Assembly: GCF_025118155.1 (NCBI RefSeq)
Contig: NW_026251392.1
Coordinates: 248,001-312,000 of the forward strand
Source of the DNA: Cokeromyces recurvatus
Lineage: Eukaryota > Mucoromycota > Mucoromycetes > Mucorales > Mucoraceae
Direction of reading: 5' to 3'
Length of the DNA stretch: 64,000 bases
The stretch's first letter is position 1. Each line of letters begins with the position of its first letter. The notes under the pieces were generated by a model. The model saw nothing but the letters and a program-made list of their open reading frames with translations. It searched no databases and was not told the DNA's origin. Position numbers and translations under genes: made by a program. Below, one piece after another: positions 33,871 through 45,151 of this stretch.

Positions 33871-36843
33871 TTGCTGTTGTTGTTGTTGTTGAGATAAGTA
33901 GTAACTATTACTATTGTCATTCATTAAGTTCGTATACAAGTAAAAAGGATCCAGCTCAATAGAGCCAATGATTGGACGTTCAAGTAATTCTTCTACACGT
34001 TCCAATCTATCTTTAGTCATCCATTCTTTACCACGATTTACTTCTTCACTAATATCATCATTATGGGTAGCTATATCTATATGATAGCCTTGCATTTTAC
34101 TTGTTACGCCGTAACCATGACCATCAGCTGTATTCCATACGCTAACAAACTGACCAGGCACAGTCGCTGTCACTTGATGATGTGCTCCTGATGAGGGTGA
34201 AATTTTTTCAAGTTCTGTAAATACTAACAATGAATTTCGCAATAATCCACTAAAGGATGATTCGTGAGTTGATAAGAGAGGTCGAATAACATTAAAGCAT
34301 TGAAAGATTCGGCGTCTTAATGCATAGTATTGATCAATTAATCTTGTCTCATAGGGCACACAAGGTGACATGGTAGTGGGTGCAAATGAATTAGGAGCAG
34401 TTGCCAAAAATGCTAATGTATTATTCAATAAAGCTGCAAGTCTCTTTACAATATCTAGCGTTGCTAATGATTGACTATTATGAACTAAAAAGCTGTATAT
34501 GGAACTTATAACGCAATCACGGTTATGAAATAAAAAGGACCATTCAGATTCAGAACGAATACCATTAGCTTCTTTTCCGGATGGTTTTGGTAAAGTGCTT
34601 TTCCAGAGCAGTAGGAGCTGTGGTAGATGTATTTTGACTAGATTAGGCCCCAAGCACATAACTGAACCAATTAAAGTACATGCTACTTGTATTTGAACAC
34701 TAGCAATCTTGGGATCTTTGTTGGTTTGTTTTATCAATTGATTAGCTAATGACATTGCTCGTGCACTTAATTCGAATGAGGTGTAAATAGGATGCGCTGG
34801 AAAGACACTCATAATAGCAGCGACCGTATATGCATAAGCAATTGTACGTTGAAAAACTTTAGTTGTAGTAACCTGGTTAGTTAAATTACCCAAGTTTTTC
34901 TCAAGTAAATTAAGAGATTTTGGCAATAAATGTAGTAAATTTGTAGGTACTGCATTGCAGAAACAGCGAATACACCATACAGCAGACATTTGAACAGCGA
35001 AACTAGAATGTGTTAACAATACAAATAATGGCTCGACTATAACATCCTAAAAAAATTATTGATAATATTAGACTATTGTTCTTTTCTGTAGCCTCCAAAT
35101 ATACATATACATATATATATATATATAATTCTACTTACTTGCACTGAACTGGCAGCTCCTTCTAATTCACAAACTAACTGAGATACCAAATTTGTTACAC
35201 ATATCAAAATGTCTCTATTAGGTGCAGTTTGATTTGCCATAAGTGGTGGCCATTTTTTAATCCAATTATTAACCAATGATTGAATGGCATTAGCTTGTCC
35301 TTGCTCACTTAATAAACGTTTTCCAATTGTATTATGTAATAGGAAATTGACTTGAGATCGTAAATAAGCTCTATCTGAGGCATTTGATGTCTTTGTATTA
35401 TCCAAAATTTCACATAAAACATGTTTTAATAGTGTCGAATAATTTGCTTCTACAAATTCTGTTCCTAATAAAACAAATAGAGTAGCATAGGTTTCGATGA
35501 TACCAGTTTTTAATTCATGTGAAGCATTAGGTCGATTATAGCTTGTTGATAATTGTGAGAGCATTTCTTCAATCGACATCAATGTCACCGTTTTCCCAAT
35601 TTCTTCTGTTTTATTCGTTAGACCTTCTCCTGTAGTAGCATGTCGAATAGTTGGCTTATTTGGATCTACAGTTGCTGGAGACTGTGTGAACACAAGAAGT
35701 GTTGCAGCTAATGAAGAAATTGCTCTACGAACGGGAAAGGTTGAATGTTCAAATGCCTTAAAAGTATGTTGTAATAAAGTTTCTATGTCATGTTGTGTTA
35801 CAGTTTGAGTAGCATGTTGAATAACAGCTTGAATACACTAAACATGTATACAAAAATGTACATGCATATAAATACATATATACATATTAATTGTTGTCTC
35901 TAATAAAACATCATTTCCCTTACTTGAGCAGACGCAATTCTAGTCACTAATGCTTTATCAACAAGTCCATATTTTAATTGCTTCATTAAATCCTTTAAAA
36001 TCTGATCAGTTGCTGCTTTTCCTGCTCCTTTCAACAATAATGTAAATGCTGTTATTGTCTCCAAGCGTAATAAAAGTGGTATCTATTTTGTGGCAAATAG
36101 TTTTATTTTTATTTTTTATTTTCTTTAAAAAAAAGACGATATTTAATACAGGAAACAATCTTACATTGCTGTTCTTTAAAATTTTCAAAAATATCACAGC
36201 TGTTTCCGCAAATAAAGATAAAATCTATTTAAGGCACACTAAGTTTCTAGCTATTTCAAATTGCTTAAAAAAAAAAGTCTTACCTTCCCACCAGAAGAAC
36301 CCATGATTGCACCTATCGTTGATACTGCCGCTCTACAAATAAATCAATATATAAAATGAAATGAAATTAATAAACTAGATATTTGCAGATATTTACATTT
36401 TTGTTTCTTTTTCGATATTTTTATTGGCACTAGCAAGACTATGTAATGTAGTGACAGTATCAAATAATGTTCGAGTATCTCCTCGGGTATAAAGAATAAC
36501 ATAACATCTTCCAATTAAAAACCGGATAGGCCTTTTAGGCTTTGCTGTTGTAAGTGAAATAAGTCGAAGTAATGTCTTTTCAATAATGGGTTGTGCTTTT
36601 TTCAACACTTCCTATAATAAAGTTCAATATGTCATTTTATTTTAAGTTAAGTTTTAAAAGGCTACTTACTACATCAATGGTTTTACTCTCGCGTTCGACT
36701 TGAGCTAACCACTGTAAAATGTATAATTCCTGCTTTTCTGTATTTTCATTTAGCTGTATCTTTTGTTCATCAATGACAAATACATCTGGAATGCTGTTAT
36801 TTATACTTGTTGTAGATGATTCCTGTTTAGAAGTTTGGGACAT
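29807..36843 (-). CDS. LAA1: HEAT-repeat clathrin/AP-1 accessory protein LAA1 (HEATR5 family)
   Basis: Exons: 36670-36843, 36397-36611, 36284-36332, 36165-36224, 35924-36082, 35139-35837, 30729-35046, 30510-30672, 30198-30438 and 29807-30135, about 2135 aa. The whole length is HEAT repeats. Diagnostic stretches include LGRCYV-like LIGRCYVILYTRGDTRTLF near the N-terminus, VHAWALEAMAMTVSAAGLM, SGYVNSTLSMVAKLYLSE and FGRIIYELIGTLGPELQ, as in yeast Laa1 and HEATR5A/B. The family works with AP-1 in trafficking between trans-Golgi and endosomes. Length fits (yeast about 2000 aa). Odd points: the large exon is one base out of phase near 33583-33590, so two long frames abut (see findings), and a poly-Gln run of about 25 residues lies at 33822-33892. 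An acidic loop EEEEEDEEFGDDD is also present. Otherwise the gene looks intact. Confidence 0.9.
33822..33892. repeat. CAG/CAA repeat encoding poly-Gln in LAA1
   Basis: On the minus strand mixed CAA and CAG codons encode about 25 glutamines in an otherwise conserved HEAT protein. Mixed codons argue for a long-standing tract rather than a fresh expansion. Confidence 0.95.
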
Positions 36844-36975
36844 CTATTAACCTTTCACTTGATGTTAATTTAGATGCTTGAGCAAAAATAAAATAAAATA
36901 AATAATAAATAAAAAAAGATTCCTATTCAAAAATTGTAAAAACGAGATTGAAACTCAGTTGTACTTTTGTATAAT

Positions 36976-37045
<70 letters not shown>

Positions 37046-37274
37046 AGAGAGAGAAAGATTGGCTTAAAATAATCTTTCTTTGATGTCTCGTTTCAAATTA
37101 ATTTCATTTAGTTGAAATTTATAAGCATTTCAAAACAATTTTACTTTAGTCAAATACCAATCGAAAATACCGTATTTATTTTATTTATTTTTTTTCAAGT
37201 TAAAAATATACAATTTTTAGCTGAACATTGACTTATGATTAACAAATTTAAACTTAACAGCTGTATTCTATAAT
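36844..37274. other. Intergenic with T12-A53 tract
   Basis: Upstream of the LAA1 start. It contains T at about 36978-36989 followed at once by A at 36990-37042, then a GA-repeat. No gene seen. Confidence 0.8.
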
Positions 37275-37754
37275 CTAATAAAGTACAATACTTGTCCAAC
37301 CCATTTCCCGATCTTCCCATTCGAGGCCATGTAGTTGTATCAATAGGCCCGAATCTCTCCCTTCTGAGCTGTTAAATTTGTACTCAATCCAACAAGGTAA
37401 ACGTGTTTGACCACCTCCACCTTTTCGATCAGGTTCGCCTAACAGTGATACAATTTCATATGCTTGCATTGTACTTTTCAATCCACAGGGAAGTTCCTCT
37501 GGTAAAGCAAATTGTGAAAATCCATCACGAGTTTTACCATTATAAATGTCAATGGCGTCAAGAACAAGATTTTCTTTGTCTGAAGTAAAACATAATGATA
37601 TACCTAAGGGTTTGTAAGCATGATAGATATAATTTGACAGTTTGGATATAATTGGTTTTGCATCTGATGGTATAATTGTGTTGATTTCATTTGATGATGA
37701 TGGTAAGCCTAATAGCTTGTAGAGATTATTTGAAGAAGGAGCGTCAATAGGCAT
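37275..37754 (-). CDS. Small conserved-looking protein of unknown function
   Basis: A single frame of 159 aa starting MPIDAPSSNNLYKLLGLPSS. I do not recognise the family with certainty. It alternates short predicted strands with Gly/Pro turns: YKPLGISLCF, DAIDIYNG, LPCGLKSTMQAYEIVSLLGE, RLPCWIEYKF, HGLEWEDREMGWTSIVL. The arrangement GL...V..LGEP...WIEY is reminiscent of small beta-rich proteins found in bacteria and some eukaryotes. No signal peptide or membrane segment is seen. No intron is needed. Confidence 0.72.
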   Translation of the reverse strand: MPIDAPSSNNLYKLLGLPSSSNEINTIIPSDAKPIISKLSNYIYHAYKPLGISLCFTSDKENLVLDAIDIYNGKTRDGFSQFALPEELPCGLKSTMQAYEIVSLLGEPDRKGGGGQTRLPCWIEYKFNSSEGRDSGLLIQLHGLEWEDREMGWTSIVLY

Positions 37755-38953
37755 CAGAAAAGAAGAAGAAGAAGAAAAAAAAAATAAATAAAAAGGAGCG
37801 CTGGTTATCTGGACAAACTATAATTGTGGCTCCTATCCATATTTTTGGAAATGTGAATTCTATCAAATTTTTCTCTCTTTGTACATGAGTATATTATAAA
37901 TATTGTATAAGCTTGTTCATATACATTCAACCATATACCCTTTTCATTTAATCTTGGCTATTAGCTATACAAGCTTATTTATATAATCCATTGATAAATA
38001 ATCATAGCTATGATGAGTCAATTAAGCATAAATAAGCAAAATATATCTATTCAACAGACAAACTTAATAAGCAATATCTGAATAACGATAATAACAAGTA
38101 CATATATCATAAAGTCAACTACACTAAAGAGAGGACTAGAAAAACTATGAATTATCTATTGATATTAAAATAAAGTTGTTCGTTAGAGTGCGCAATAAAA
38201 AAAATAGTATGTATTTCAATTGCATTTGAATACTTGGATAATCTCATTAACAAAGATAAGTTTTAAAGCGTTCATCATCAACTGCAAGAAGTTCAGCACA
38301 AGGGACTACAGTTAATGTTATCAACAAATGCTAAATATTAAAGTGAAAGTCTTAAAATACAAAGCATATTTTCTTTAAAGCAAGCAGAGAGATGTCTTCA
38401 AAAATAAAGAAATTCTATTCAAGTATGCTCTAATAGTAATACATCAAAGTCATCAATAAATGATGAAGAAGACAAGCTACCTAATAACCAAAAATCAGGA
38501 GCATTGTTTTAATGTAAGTATCGTAATTTAATTGATATGGGGTGTAAAGGGTATGTACCAAATCAAAATAAACAAAGCAATGACTAAGAGTATAGCTCTT
38601 ATAATAAGAACAATTTACTTCATTCTAAGCAACTTGAACAAGGAATTATCATCGAATAGGAATCATAATTGTAGCTCTTTACCTAATCATTCACTTTTAA
38701 TAATATCATCACTGATAATATCAATAATTGACTAAAAAAAAAGATAAACGATGACGTAGTGGAAGAAAAATGATGTTATGCATTTGCTTTAATTTATCCA
38801 ATTATATTTCCAAATGGAAAAAAAAAAGTTATCCACTAATAGATTAGTGAGTTTATTGTTGCTTCTACTGCATAAATCATGTGAAAAAAAGGTTTAAATA
38901 GAACAAAATTTTTCCTCTTTTTTTTATTTTTTATTTCTTTCCGTTTTAGCACA
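37755..38953. other. Intergenic, possible faint coding remnant
   Basis: AT-rich. A short open stretch near 38430-38513 reads SINDEEDKLPNNQKSGALF and stops; too short to call a gene. Pyrimidine-rich DNA precedes the F-box gene. Confidence 0.5.
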
Positions 38954-39964
38954 ATGTATACATTATCAAGTTTACCTATAGAAATACTGTATTCTATCAG
39001 TAATTATTTAGATACTGAAGATTTAATAGTATTGGCCAGATTGAATAGTTGGTACACTTATTGGCTATCGTTTATATTAAGTGAAAGAATCGAACACTAT
39101 GTGAGAAAAGAAGGATGGAGAATACATGTATGAAAGGCAATATTAAGAAAGAAAGAAAGAAAGAAAGAAAAAATGATGTATAAAAATGATATATATCACT
39201 TATTTATAAGCTAATATATGTACTATTTATTATAGATTGACATATTAGCTAAATCATACCCCTTACAACAAGACACTAATACTTGTTCATCATTCCCCTT
39301 TTCAACTGAACTTTTACTTTTAAGTGAATACTCTAGAATCAATCGATCCACTCTCACATTAGAATTTAATCTATGTCCTATTGATGACGTTGGGTTTGAT
39401 GCAGATGTAAATGCTACTCAGGCTGAACGATCAATTGTATTATTTAATGAGATTAAGACCAATATAGATATCGTTGCTTATTTTGCACAGATTTCTCCTC
39501 ATAAACGATTACAGCATGTTAATCAAGCAGGTGCAACTATAGTCAATGATCAAACCCTTTGGCAGAGTCAACAGAGTTATGATTATAGTTGTAGTAGTAG
39601 TCGTAGTAGTCGTAGTCGTAGTCGTAGTAATAGTAGCAGTAGCAGTAGCAGTACTAGTAGTAGTAGTGGACTGGCAGTTATAGGTTTAGGGTTCAAGATT
39701 CAATATAATATGGAAACAAGAAATAACAATGAAGTTTTATTACAATTAATTGAAAAGTTTAAATTAGACTATTATAATAGCAGTAATGGCTGTCAAGAGA
39801 TTGATTTGGATCCTTTATTGTCAAAGAAGAGTGATGAAGGGTCTGCAGTGATATCGTTTGATAGAATATATGTATCTCCTGAATGGTGGCTAAAGCAGAT
39901 GTCAGTTCCTATATACAGCAATAATAGCCATAATTCTGAATATTCAGAGCACGGATATTGGTAA
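38954..39964 (+). CDS. F-box protein
   Basis: Exons 38954-39127 and 39236-39964 give 300 aa. The N-terminal 45 residues, MYTLSSLPIEILYSISNYL then DTEDLIVLARLNSWY, match an F-box, which recruits SKP1 and a cullin to ubiquitinate targets. The rest has no repeats that I recognise. A Ser/Arg-rich insert (encoded by an AGT/CGT microsatellite at about 39588-39668) precedes GLAVIGLGFKIQYNME. A Trp-rich stretch, YVSPEWWLKQMSVP, lies near the end. The substrate is unknown. Confidence 0.8.
39588..39668. repeat. (AGT/CGT)n triplet repeat in the F-box gene
   Basis: Triplet repeat encoding a Ser/Arg-rich run inside the coding region. Confidence 0.9.
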
Positions 39965-40059
39965 AAGCCATTGTTATGATTTGACTTAAGAAAGTAAATG
40001 ATTAACAGTACAAGTAATTATGTAAGGTCTTCTCATTTATTTATTCATTTAAATAAATA

Positions 40060-41039
40060 TTATAAAATAACATCATATTTACAAGTTCTAACCATAGTTT
40101 TCCAATATTCTATTAACTCTTTATGAATACTTTGAACTTTTTGACGTTGTTCCAATGTTGCCTTTGATCCATAAGAGTCAATTTCATTTCCATATTCATC
40201 CACTTTCGCTGGTGCAGGCTCTAAAAGTGTCCATTCTAACGAAATTTCTTGAAAAATACTAGATACAGCCACTTCATAATAACAAAATTTTGACTTGAAT
40301 AAATTAATACTAGGTTCATTCTTTAAAGAAATTTTTGCTTGAAATGTTTTTACTCCAAGGATTTCCATAGCTAAATAAATAAATAAATAACAAGCTACTT
40401 GTAATTTATTTTGTCTTATTTTACTTACCATAGCACATCATAATCTTTAATGCATCTTTCCCTCTACCTGTTCTCCTATATTCAGGTTCTGCAATCATAA
40501 CTTCAATTTCACCAAAAGTGCGATCATTATCGGGATCATTGAAAAAAATATTCACATCGCCAATCATTACTAACAGATAGATGAGTATATATTATTAAAT
40601 CCTATAATAGATTAGTTTACCTGTATTATCCTTAATATCAGATTCTGACAAGTCTTTTAATAATAAATTACTATCCTTAGGAACAGTAGTGATGATAAAA
40701 GTAAGTTCTATCATTTTAATAGATTAGATTACTATGACTACTAATATTCATTTAAATGAGTTTGAAATAATATTTACTTTCTTCATCTTCATGCCAGGAT
40801 CTTTGCATGTCGTATTCTTCTTCTAAAGTAAGTGGCTCAGAAGCTGTCATTTCTTGGAGAAAGGGCGATTTCATCCATTCATGATATTTTGGCACATGTT
40901 CTCGTCTATAAGGTACAAGTGCAACTTTTTCCCCAATCTAATCATTCAACTTATTTAGGTTTTTTGTTTTTTTTTTTTTTTAATTAAACAAAAAAAAAAG
41001 GGGGAAACTTACAAGAACAGTGTTTTCGTTTAGCCTCAT
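40060..41039 (-). CDS. NAT9: N-acetyltransferase 9-like protein (GNAT)
   Basis: Exons are 41013-41039, 40778-40937, 40621-40707, 40429-40569 and 40060-40370 (241 aa). The N-terminus MRLNENTVLIGEKVALVPYR and EHVPKYHEWMKSPFLQEMTA match the NAT9 family. The acetyl-CoA motif is RRTGRGKDALKIMM, preceded by IGDVNIFFND and FGEIEVMIAEPEYR. In the known family, NAT9 is a cytosolic N-acetyltransferase linked to tubulin. All introns are in phase with GTAAR donors. It is divergently arranged with the U11/U12-65K gene, 148 bp between start codons. Confidence 0.92.
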
Positions 41040-41187
41040 AATAAATAAATAAGGAACAAAAGAATACAATGAAAAAAAAAAAAATGCTTTGTGTGACTTT
41101 TAACAGTTGTTGTTAAATGCATACCCTTTTTTTTTTTTTCATTTAAAAAAAATACACATTAATATTTATTTTTTTTTTTCTTATGAA
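41040..41187. promoter_or_regulatory. Shared divergent promoter, NAT9-like and U11/U12-65K-like genes
   Basis: Only 148 bp separate the two start codons, with poly(A)/poly(T) tracts and no clear TATA box. A single nucleosome-free region probably serves both genes. Confidence 0.6.
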
Positions 41188-42671
41188 ATGAGTCTGCAAA
41201 ACATTGTAATAATAAAAATGTTGAAATAAGTTACAGATAAAACTAAGTCTTTTATTTTTATTATTAAATCAAAAGGATAATATTATCACATTAATTGTAA
41301 AGCATGTTCCTGATTTCATTACAAATTCAAATGATTTAAGAAATAAGTATTTTAGTCCGTATAAGCCTCTTGATATACGATTTATGGAAAGTCAAGCAAT
41401 GGTAAAAACGAATAATAATAACAAAACAAGTGTTATTTTTATTTTATTTTATTTTATTTTATTTATTTTTACTTATTCAATATTCTTGTTGTTTGTTGTA
41501 TTAGCCAGGTTTTGTATTTTTGGATTTTCCTGATAGGAAAGCAGCTGAAGAAGCATATAATGAATTAAAAAAAATCAACTTTGGTTTGTATTTTAAGCAA
41601 GTTTTTGTAGAATATGCGAAACCGAATCCAAATAGACAAGAAAGTATCATGTAAGTTGAATAGTTCTCTTACAAGTCACATGAATCAATATTAAAATATG
41701 TCTATATTTGTATATGTGTATATGTGTATATCTATGTCTATATCTATGTCTATATCCATATCTATGTCTATGTCTATGTCCATATCCATATCCATATCCA
41801 TATCCATATCCATATCCATATCTATTTATCTAGGCATACATTAACTGCAGAAGAATTAGGGACGACTGCTAATCCAATATCGGAATCTCAAGGTATTTTA
41901 TATCCGCCTAACCCACATTTAAAGTACTATTATCCTGATCCAACGCCTGCTATTTTAACAAATATGATGTATGCTATCGGTTCTGTACCTAGACTATATA
42001 CTCAAGTACTCCACTTGATGAATAAACTTAATATGCCTCCTCCATTTGGCTTTGCAGAGAAAGAAGCAAAGCCTTCGATACTAAAACGAAAGCACGACGA
42101 TTTATTATCAAGTGATGAATCAGAAATAGAAGATGATACCCAATCAGAAGAAATTTCAGTTAAATTACAAGAAGAAAAGGTAAAGCAAGCTCGACTCGCT
42201 CGAATAGCAGCTGAAAAACAAAAGTTAGCGATTAAAAGTGCAAATAGTCAACAAACACAGTCACATCAACATCAACATTTAAAGCAAAAGTTAAAAATTG
42301 TAGTTAATAATACGCGATTAAATGAAGAACAAAAGGCAATTCGAGATAAATGTAAACCTTTGTCAGAACTCATACATCTTTCAGCTTTCAAAAACTATGA
42401 AGCAGGTGAACCTAGTTCAAAACTATATATCAAAAATCTAAGTAAAAAAACAACTCAAGAAGATTTAATTCAACTCTTTTCTAAATTTTCAAAGGACATT
42501 GTAGTTGATTTAAAGTCAAAAGGTAGATTAAGAGATCAGGCCTTTATTAGTTTTCAGGATCCAGATGCAGCTACTTTGGCACTAGAATGCACAAATGGTT
42601 ATGTCTTATTGGATCGGCCTATAGCTGTGCTTTATAGCCGGGGATCAAAGCAGAAAGAAGAACGGCCATAG
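41188..42671 (+). CDS. RNPC3: U11/U12 snRNP 65K protein (RNPC3-like), minor spliceosome
   Basis: Exons are 41188-41205, 41276-41401, 41505-41650 and 41834-42671 (375 aa). RRM1 covers about 10-95 (ITLIVKHVPDF, PGFVFLDFPDRKAAEEAY, VFVEYAKPN). The linker has the diagnostic YPPNPHLKYYYPDPTP and SVPRLYTQVLHLMNKLNMPPPF. RRM2 is about 290-370 (KLYIKNLSKKTTQEDLIQLF, DQAFISFQDPDAATLAL). In the known family this protein bridges U11 and U12 snRNPs by binding U12 RNA. The first coding exon is 18 nt and was inferred from phase and splice sites; the in-frame open sequence further upstream lacks an ATG. The CATATC repeat before exon 4 is intronic, although open in frame. Confidence 0.9.
41700..41830. repeat. 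(TATCCA)/(TATGTC) hexamer array in intron 3 of the U11/U12-65K gene
   Basis: Degenerate hexamer repeat on the plus strand, pyrimidine-rich, ending just before the CTAG acceptor at 41833. Confidence 0.9.
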
Positions 42672-42946
42672 TAGCTGCACGGAGTTAAAGAAGACCCTTT
42701 TTTCTTTTTAAAAAAAATAAATAAATAAATAAATAAATAAATTGAAACATGTTAATAAACTACTTCTTTAGTAATAGATATATATGAATGTACATATGAA
42801 TGTATATATGTATATATTAGTTTAATTTATTATGTGTATACATGTATATATTTATATATATTAGCTTAATTTATTATATGTATATAAATATATAGATTTA
42901 TATATAGATGTTTATTTATTATCAAGAGAATATATACAAAATAGGT

Positions 42947-44122
42947 TCACCAAGTAGTTATAAGCTTGTGTTGATCAACTAAATATTTAAATAGGGTCCC
43001 AGAAGGTGAATACCATTTTTTATGCCAATGAAAAGCAAACACAGCATTTAATTTCTCCTTATTAAAATGGTGGCTGGTTTTAAATAAACTTGGTAATGAA
43101 TTTGATCTTCTACATTGAGTTGGATCTGTGAAACACCAAGGTAAAACCGCCCAAGGAGCTATTCGATGACGCAGGACACGATAATACACACGAGCATAAA
43201 GGTGATCTCTTAATGATGTCAACTGAATAACACCCTTCAACATATCTGAGGCGACACTCATCATTTCGCATAGATACGGTGATTGTGCATGGAAATACAT
43301 GAAAGCACCTGAAAACCGGCTATCTACTGTATTAGATGATGCAAATTTAGATCTTTCAAAACAGCTTGCTTGTGATAGCCATTCCTGATGAAATAAGGGA
43401 CTCATGTCTCTAATAAATAACACATCTAAATCAAACCAAAGGCCTCCATATTTATAAAGTGCTGCTAATTTTAATGTGTCTTCTAAAAAACCGTCTTTAT
43501 CCATGCCTTCTAAAGGAGTCTTTTGAAATAAATCTGTCTCTGTTTCTATAATCTTCAACTGTACATTTTTAGCTTTTACTTGATGCCATAAACTATCTGC
43601 ATGTAATAGATTCACTTTATCTCTTTTAGAGATCCAAAATAAAAGCTGGTTCTGACTAGCTTGAGTGGCAACAAAGGACCGAATCGCAGCTAATTGATTA
43701 TCTGTCAAGCGTTTGGTCATTTTCGTTGACCAGTGGGTATGAAAATAAAGGGGTGAAGTAAAATTATAATAGGATTGATTAGATTGAATAAGAGAAGCAT
43801 AATCAAAACAGACATCATCTTCCTTCACAGGCACACTGGGTATGATTCCATAATGTTTATTATTTGTTTCTCTATAATGACTGAAGCAATTACTGGAAGA
43901 AAGTGGACCTGGATCAGTTCTAGGCGAGGTCAAATAATCCTTTGGTGAAATTCTAGAATTAAAGTCGATGCCAAATATAGTAAAAAAGGTAATGGTACCA
44001 AAGATGGTTGCTGTTAAAATCCATTTCAATATAATAATTAGGATTCGATTTTTATGCAATTGAATTGTTGTGTTTATTGAAGCATCATCTATCGATTGAT
44101 TTTGCCAAAACCATGGCTGCAT
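42947..44122 (-). CDS. Type II membrane glycosyltransferase (DXD, GT32-like)
   Basis: One exon, 391 aa. A short cytosolic head precedes a hydrophobic anchor at about 27-52 (ILIIILKWILTATIFG, TITFFTIFGI), then a lumenal catalytic region. The motif ALYKYGGLWFDLDVLFIRDM carries the nucleotide-sugar-binding DXD (Asp-Leu-Asp) and the YGG characteristic of the Gly_transf_sug family (OCH1, alpha-1,4-galactosyltransferase type). Downstream ARVYYRVLRHRIAPWAVLPW and FHWHKKWYSPSG fit the fold. It is probably a Golgi enzyme; donor and acceptor are unknown. Extended AT microsatellites lie 3' of the gene at about 42720-42930. Confidence 0.88.
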   Translation of the reverse strand: MQPWFWQNQSIDDASINTTIQLHKNRILIIILKWILTATIFGTITFFTIFGIDFNSRISPKDYLTSPRTDPGPLSSSNCFSHYRETNNKHYGIIPSVPVKEDDVCFDYASLIQSNQSYYNFTSPLYFHTHWSTKMTKRLTDNQLAAIRSFVATQASQNQLLFWISKRDKVNLLHADSLWHQVKAKNVQLKIIETETDLFQKTPLEGMDKDGFLEDTLKLAALYKYGGLWFDLDVLFIRDMSPLFHQEWLSQASCFERSKFASSNTVDSRFSGAFMYFHAQSPYLCEMMSVASDMLKGVIQLTSLRDHLYARVYYRVLRHRIAPWAVLPWCFTDPTQCRRSNSLPSLFKTSHHFNKEKLNAVFAFHWHKKWYSPSGTLFKYLVDQHKLITTW

Positions 44123-44344
44123 TGTTCTATTTGTGTTAAATTATAGTATGTTTGATCCCTGATGTAAAAAGGTTAGATAAAATAGGATAAAAAAAATAAA
44201 CTGTTTTTGGTTTTTTTTTTTTCTTTAATTAATTCGTCGCTTTCTGTATATCAGCCAATAAAACCCAAGAATAATAAGAACAATAAATGTTTATTTTTAG
44301 TGTTTTTTTTTTGTATGTGTGTATGTGTGTGTGTGTGTGTGTCT

Positions 44345-45151
44345 CTAATCTTCATCATCATCATCCCATTCCCAACTATTTCTCGTTGATGATGCAATAG
44401 AAGATAGTTTCATTCTTCGTATTAACGTAGGAGAAGAAGTATGCTTTATTGAAGGGGAATAACTACTAGATAAAGAATCATCCCAATTTTCTATTCTGGT
44501 TGCCTTTAGGGGCTCTTTTCCCTTTTTCTTTTTTGTTATTGATGATGTGCCAAAGAAAGTAGATAGGCTTTGAATGCTATTATTCTTTGAATGAACAAAT
44601 GAAGAATACACATCTTCTTTTATCATTTCATCGTCGTTATTTATAAAGTTTTTCTCTTCTTGCACTTGTTGTTTTTGCTTTTGTTGTCCCCAAGTAGCTG
44701 AAATTAAAATAGAAGAAAAGGCTTCAGCAGCAAATCCAGCACAGCCACCAATAAAGATACCGCAACACATTGCAGCAATACAAAATAATATGACAGGATA
44801 AAATACATGCAATATATATGAAAGAAGATGAAAAGGCTTTGTTACAAATTGATACCAACAGGCACTAAAAATCCATACAAATGGTGAACAAATAAAAGTA
44901 ATAATTTGAATAAAAAAACTGAAAAAGTGTTTAAAAAACCAAAAGGATAGACTCGCTGCTGTTGATAATACATTGAATATATGTAATAAACCGTCAGTTG
45001 TTATTTTCTTTGATGCTTCATCAGTAGCATCTAATGAAGAAGAAGAAGTAACATTTGACATGTTATTTAATGGAGTGCCGTCATCTGTTGCACTTATAAT
45101 TTTTATTAGAAATGCTGTTATAATGTAAAGACTTAATCGTCGTTTTGTCAT
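44345..45151 (-). CDS. Unknown multi-spanning membrane protein with acidic C-terminus
   Basis: One exon, 268 aa. An N-terminal signal or anchor (LSLYIITAFLIKIISA) is followed by a Ser/Thr-rich lumenal stretch with possible N-glycosylation sites. Three hydrophobic segments lie at about 60-140, ending in LFCIAAMCCGIFIGGCAGFA. The tail is hydrophilic with a Lys run, and the protein ends SWEWDDDDED. It resembles small fungal membrane proteins with a C-terminal WEWDDD-like ending, but I cannot name it. An endomembrane location is an inference. Confidence 0.7.
   Translation of the reverse strand: MTKRRLSLYIITAFLIKIISATDDGTPLNNMSNVTSSSSLDATDEASKKITTDGLLHIFNVLSTAASLSFWFFKHFFSFFIQIITFICSPFVWIFSACWYQFVTKPFHLLSYILHVFYPVILFCIAAMCCGIFIGGCAGFAAEAFSSILISATWGQQKQKQQVQEEKNFINNDDEMIKEDVYSSFVHSKNNSIQSLSTFFGTSSITKKKKGKEPLKATRIENWDDSLSSSYSPSIKHTSSPTLIRRMKLSSIASSTRNSWEWDDDDED

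Noticed and set aside
41724..41833. N-terminal extension of the U11/U12-65K frame (Tyr/Ile/His repeats)
   Set aside because: It is the pyrimidine hexamer array at the end of intron 3; splicing at 41833 joins RRM1 in frame.
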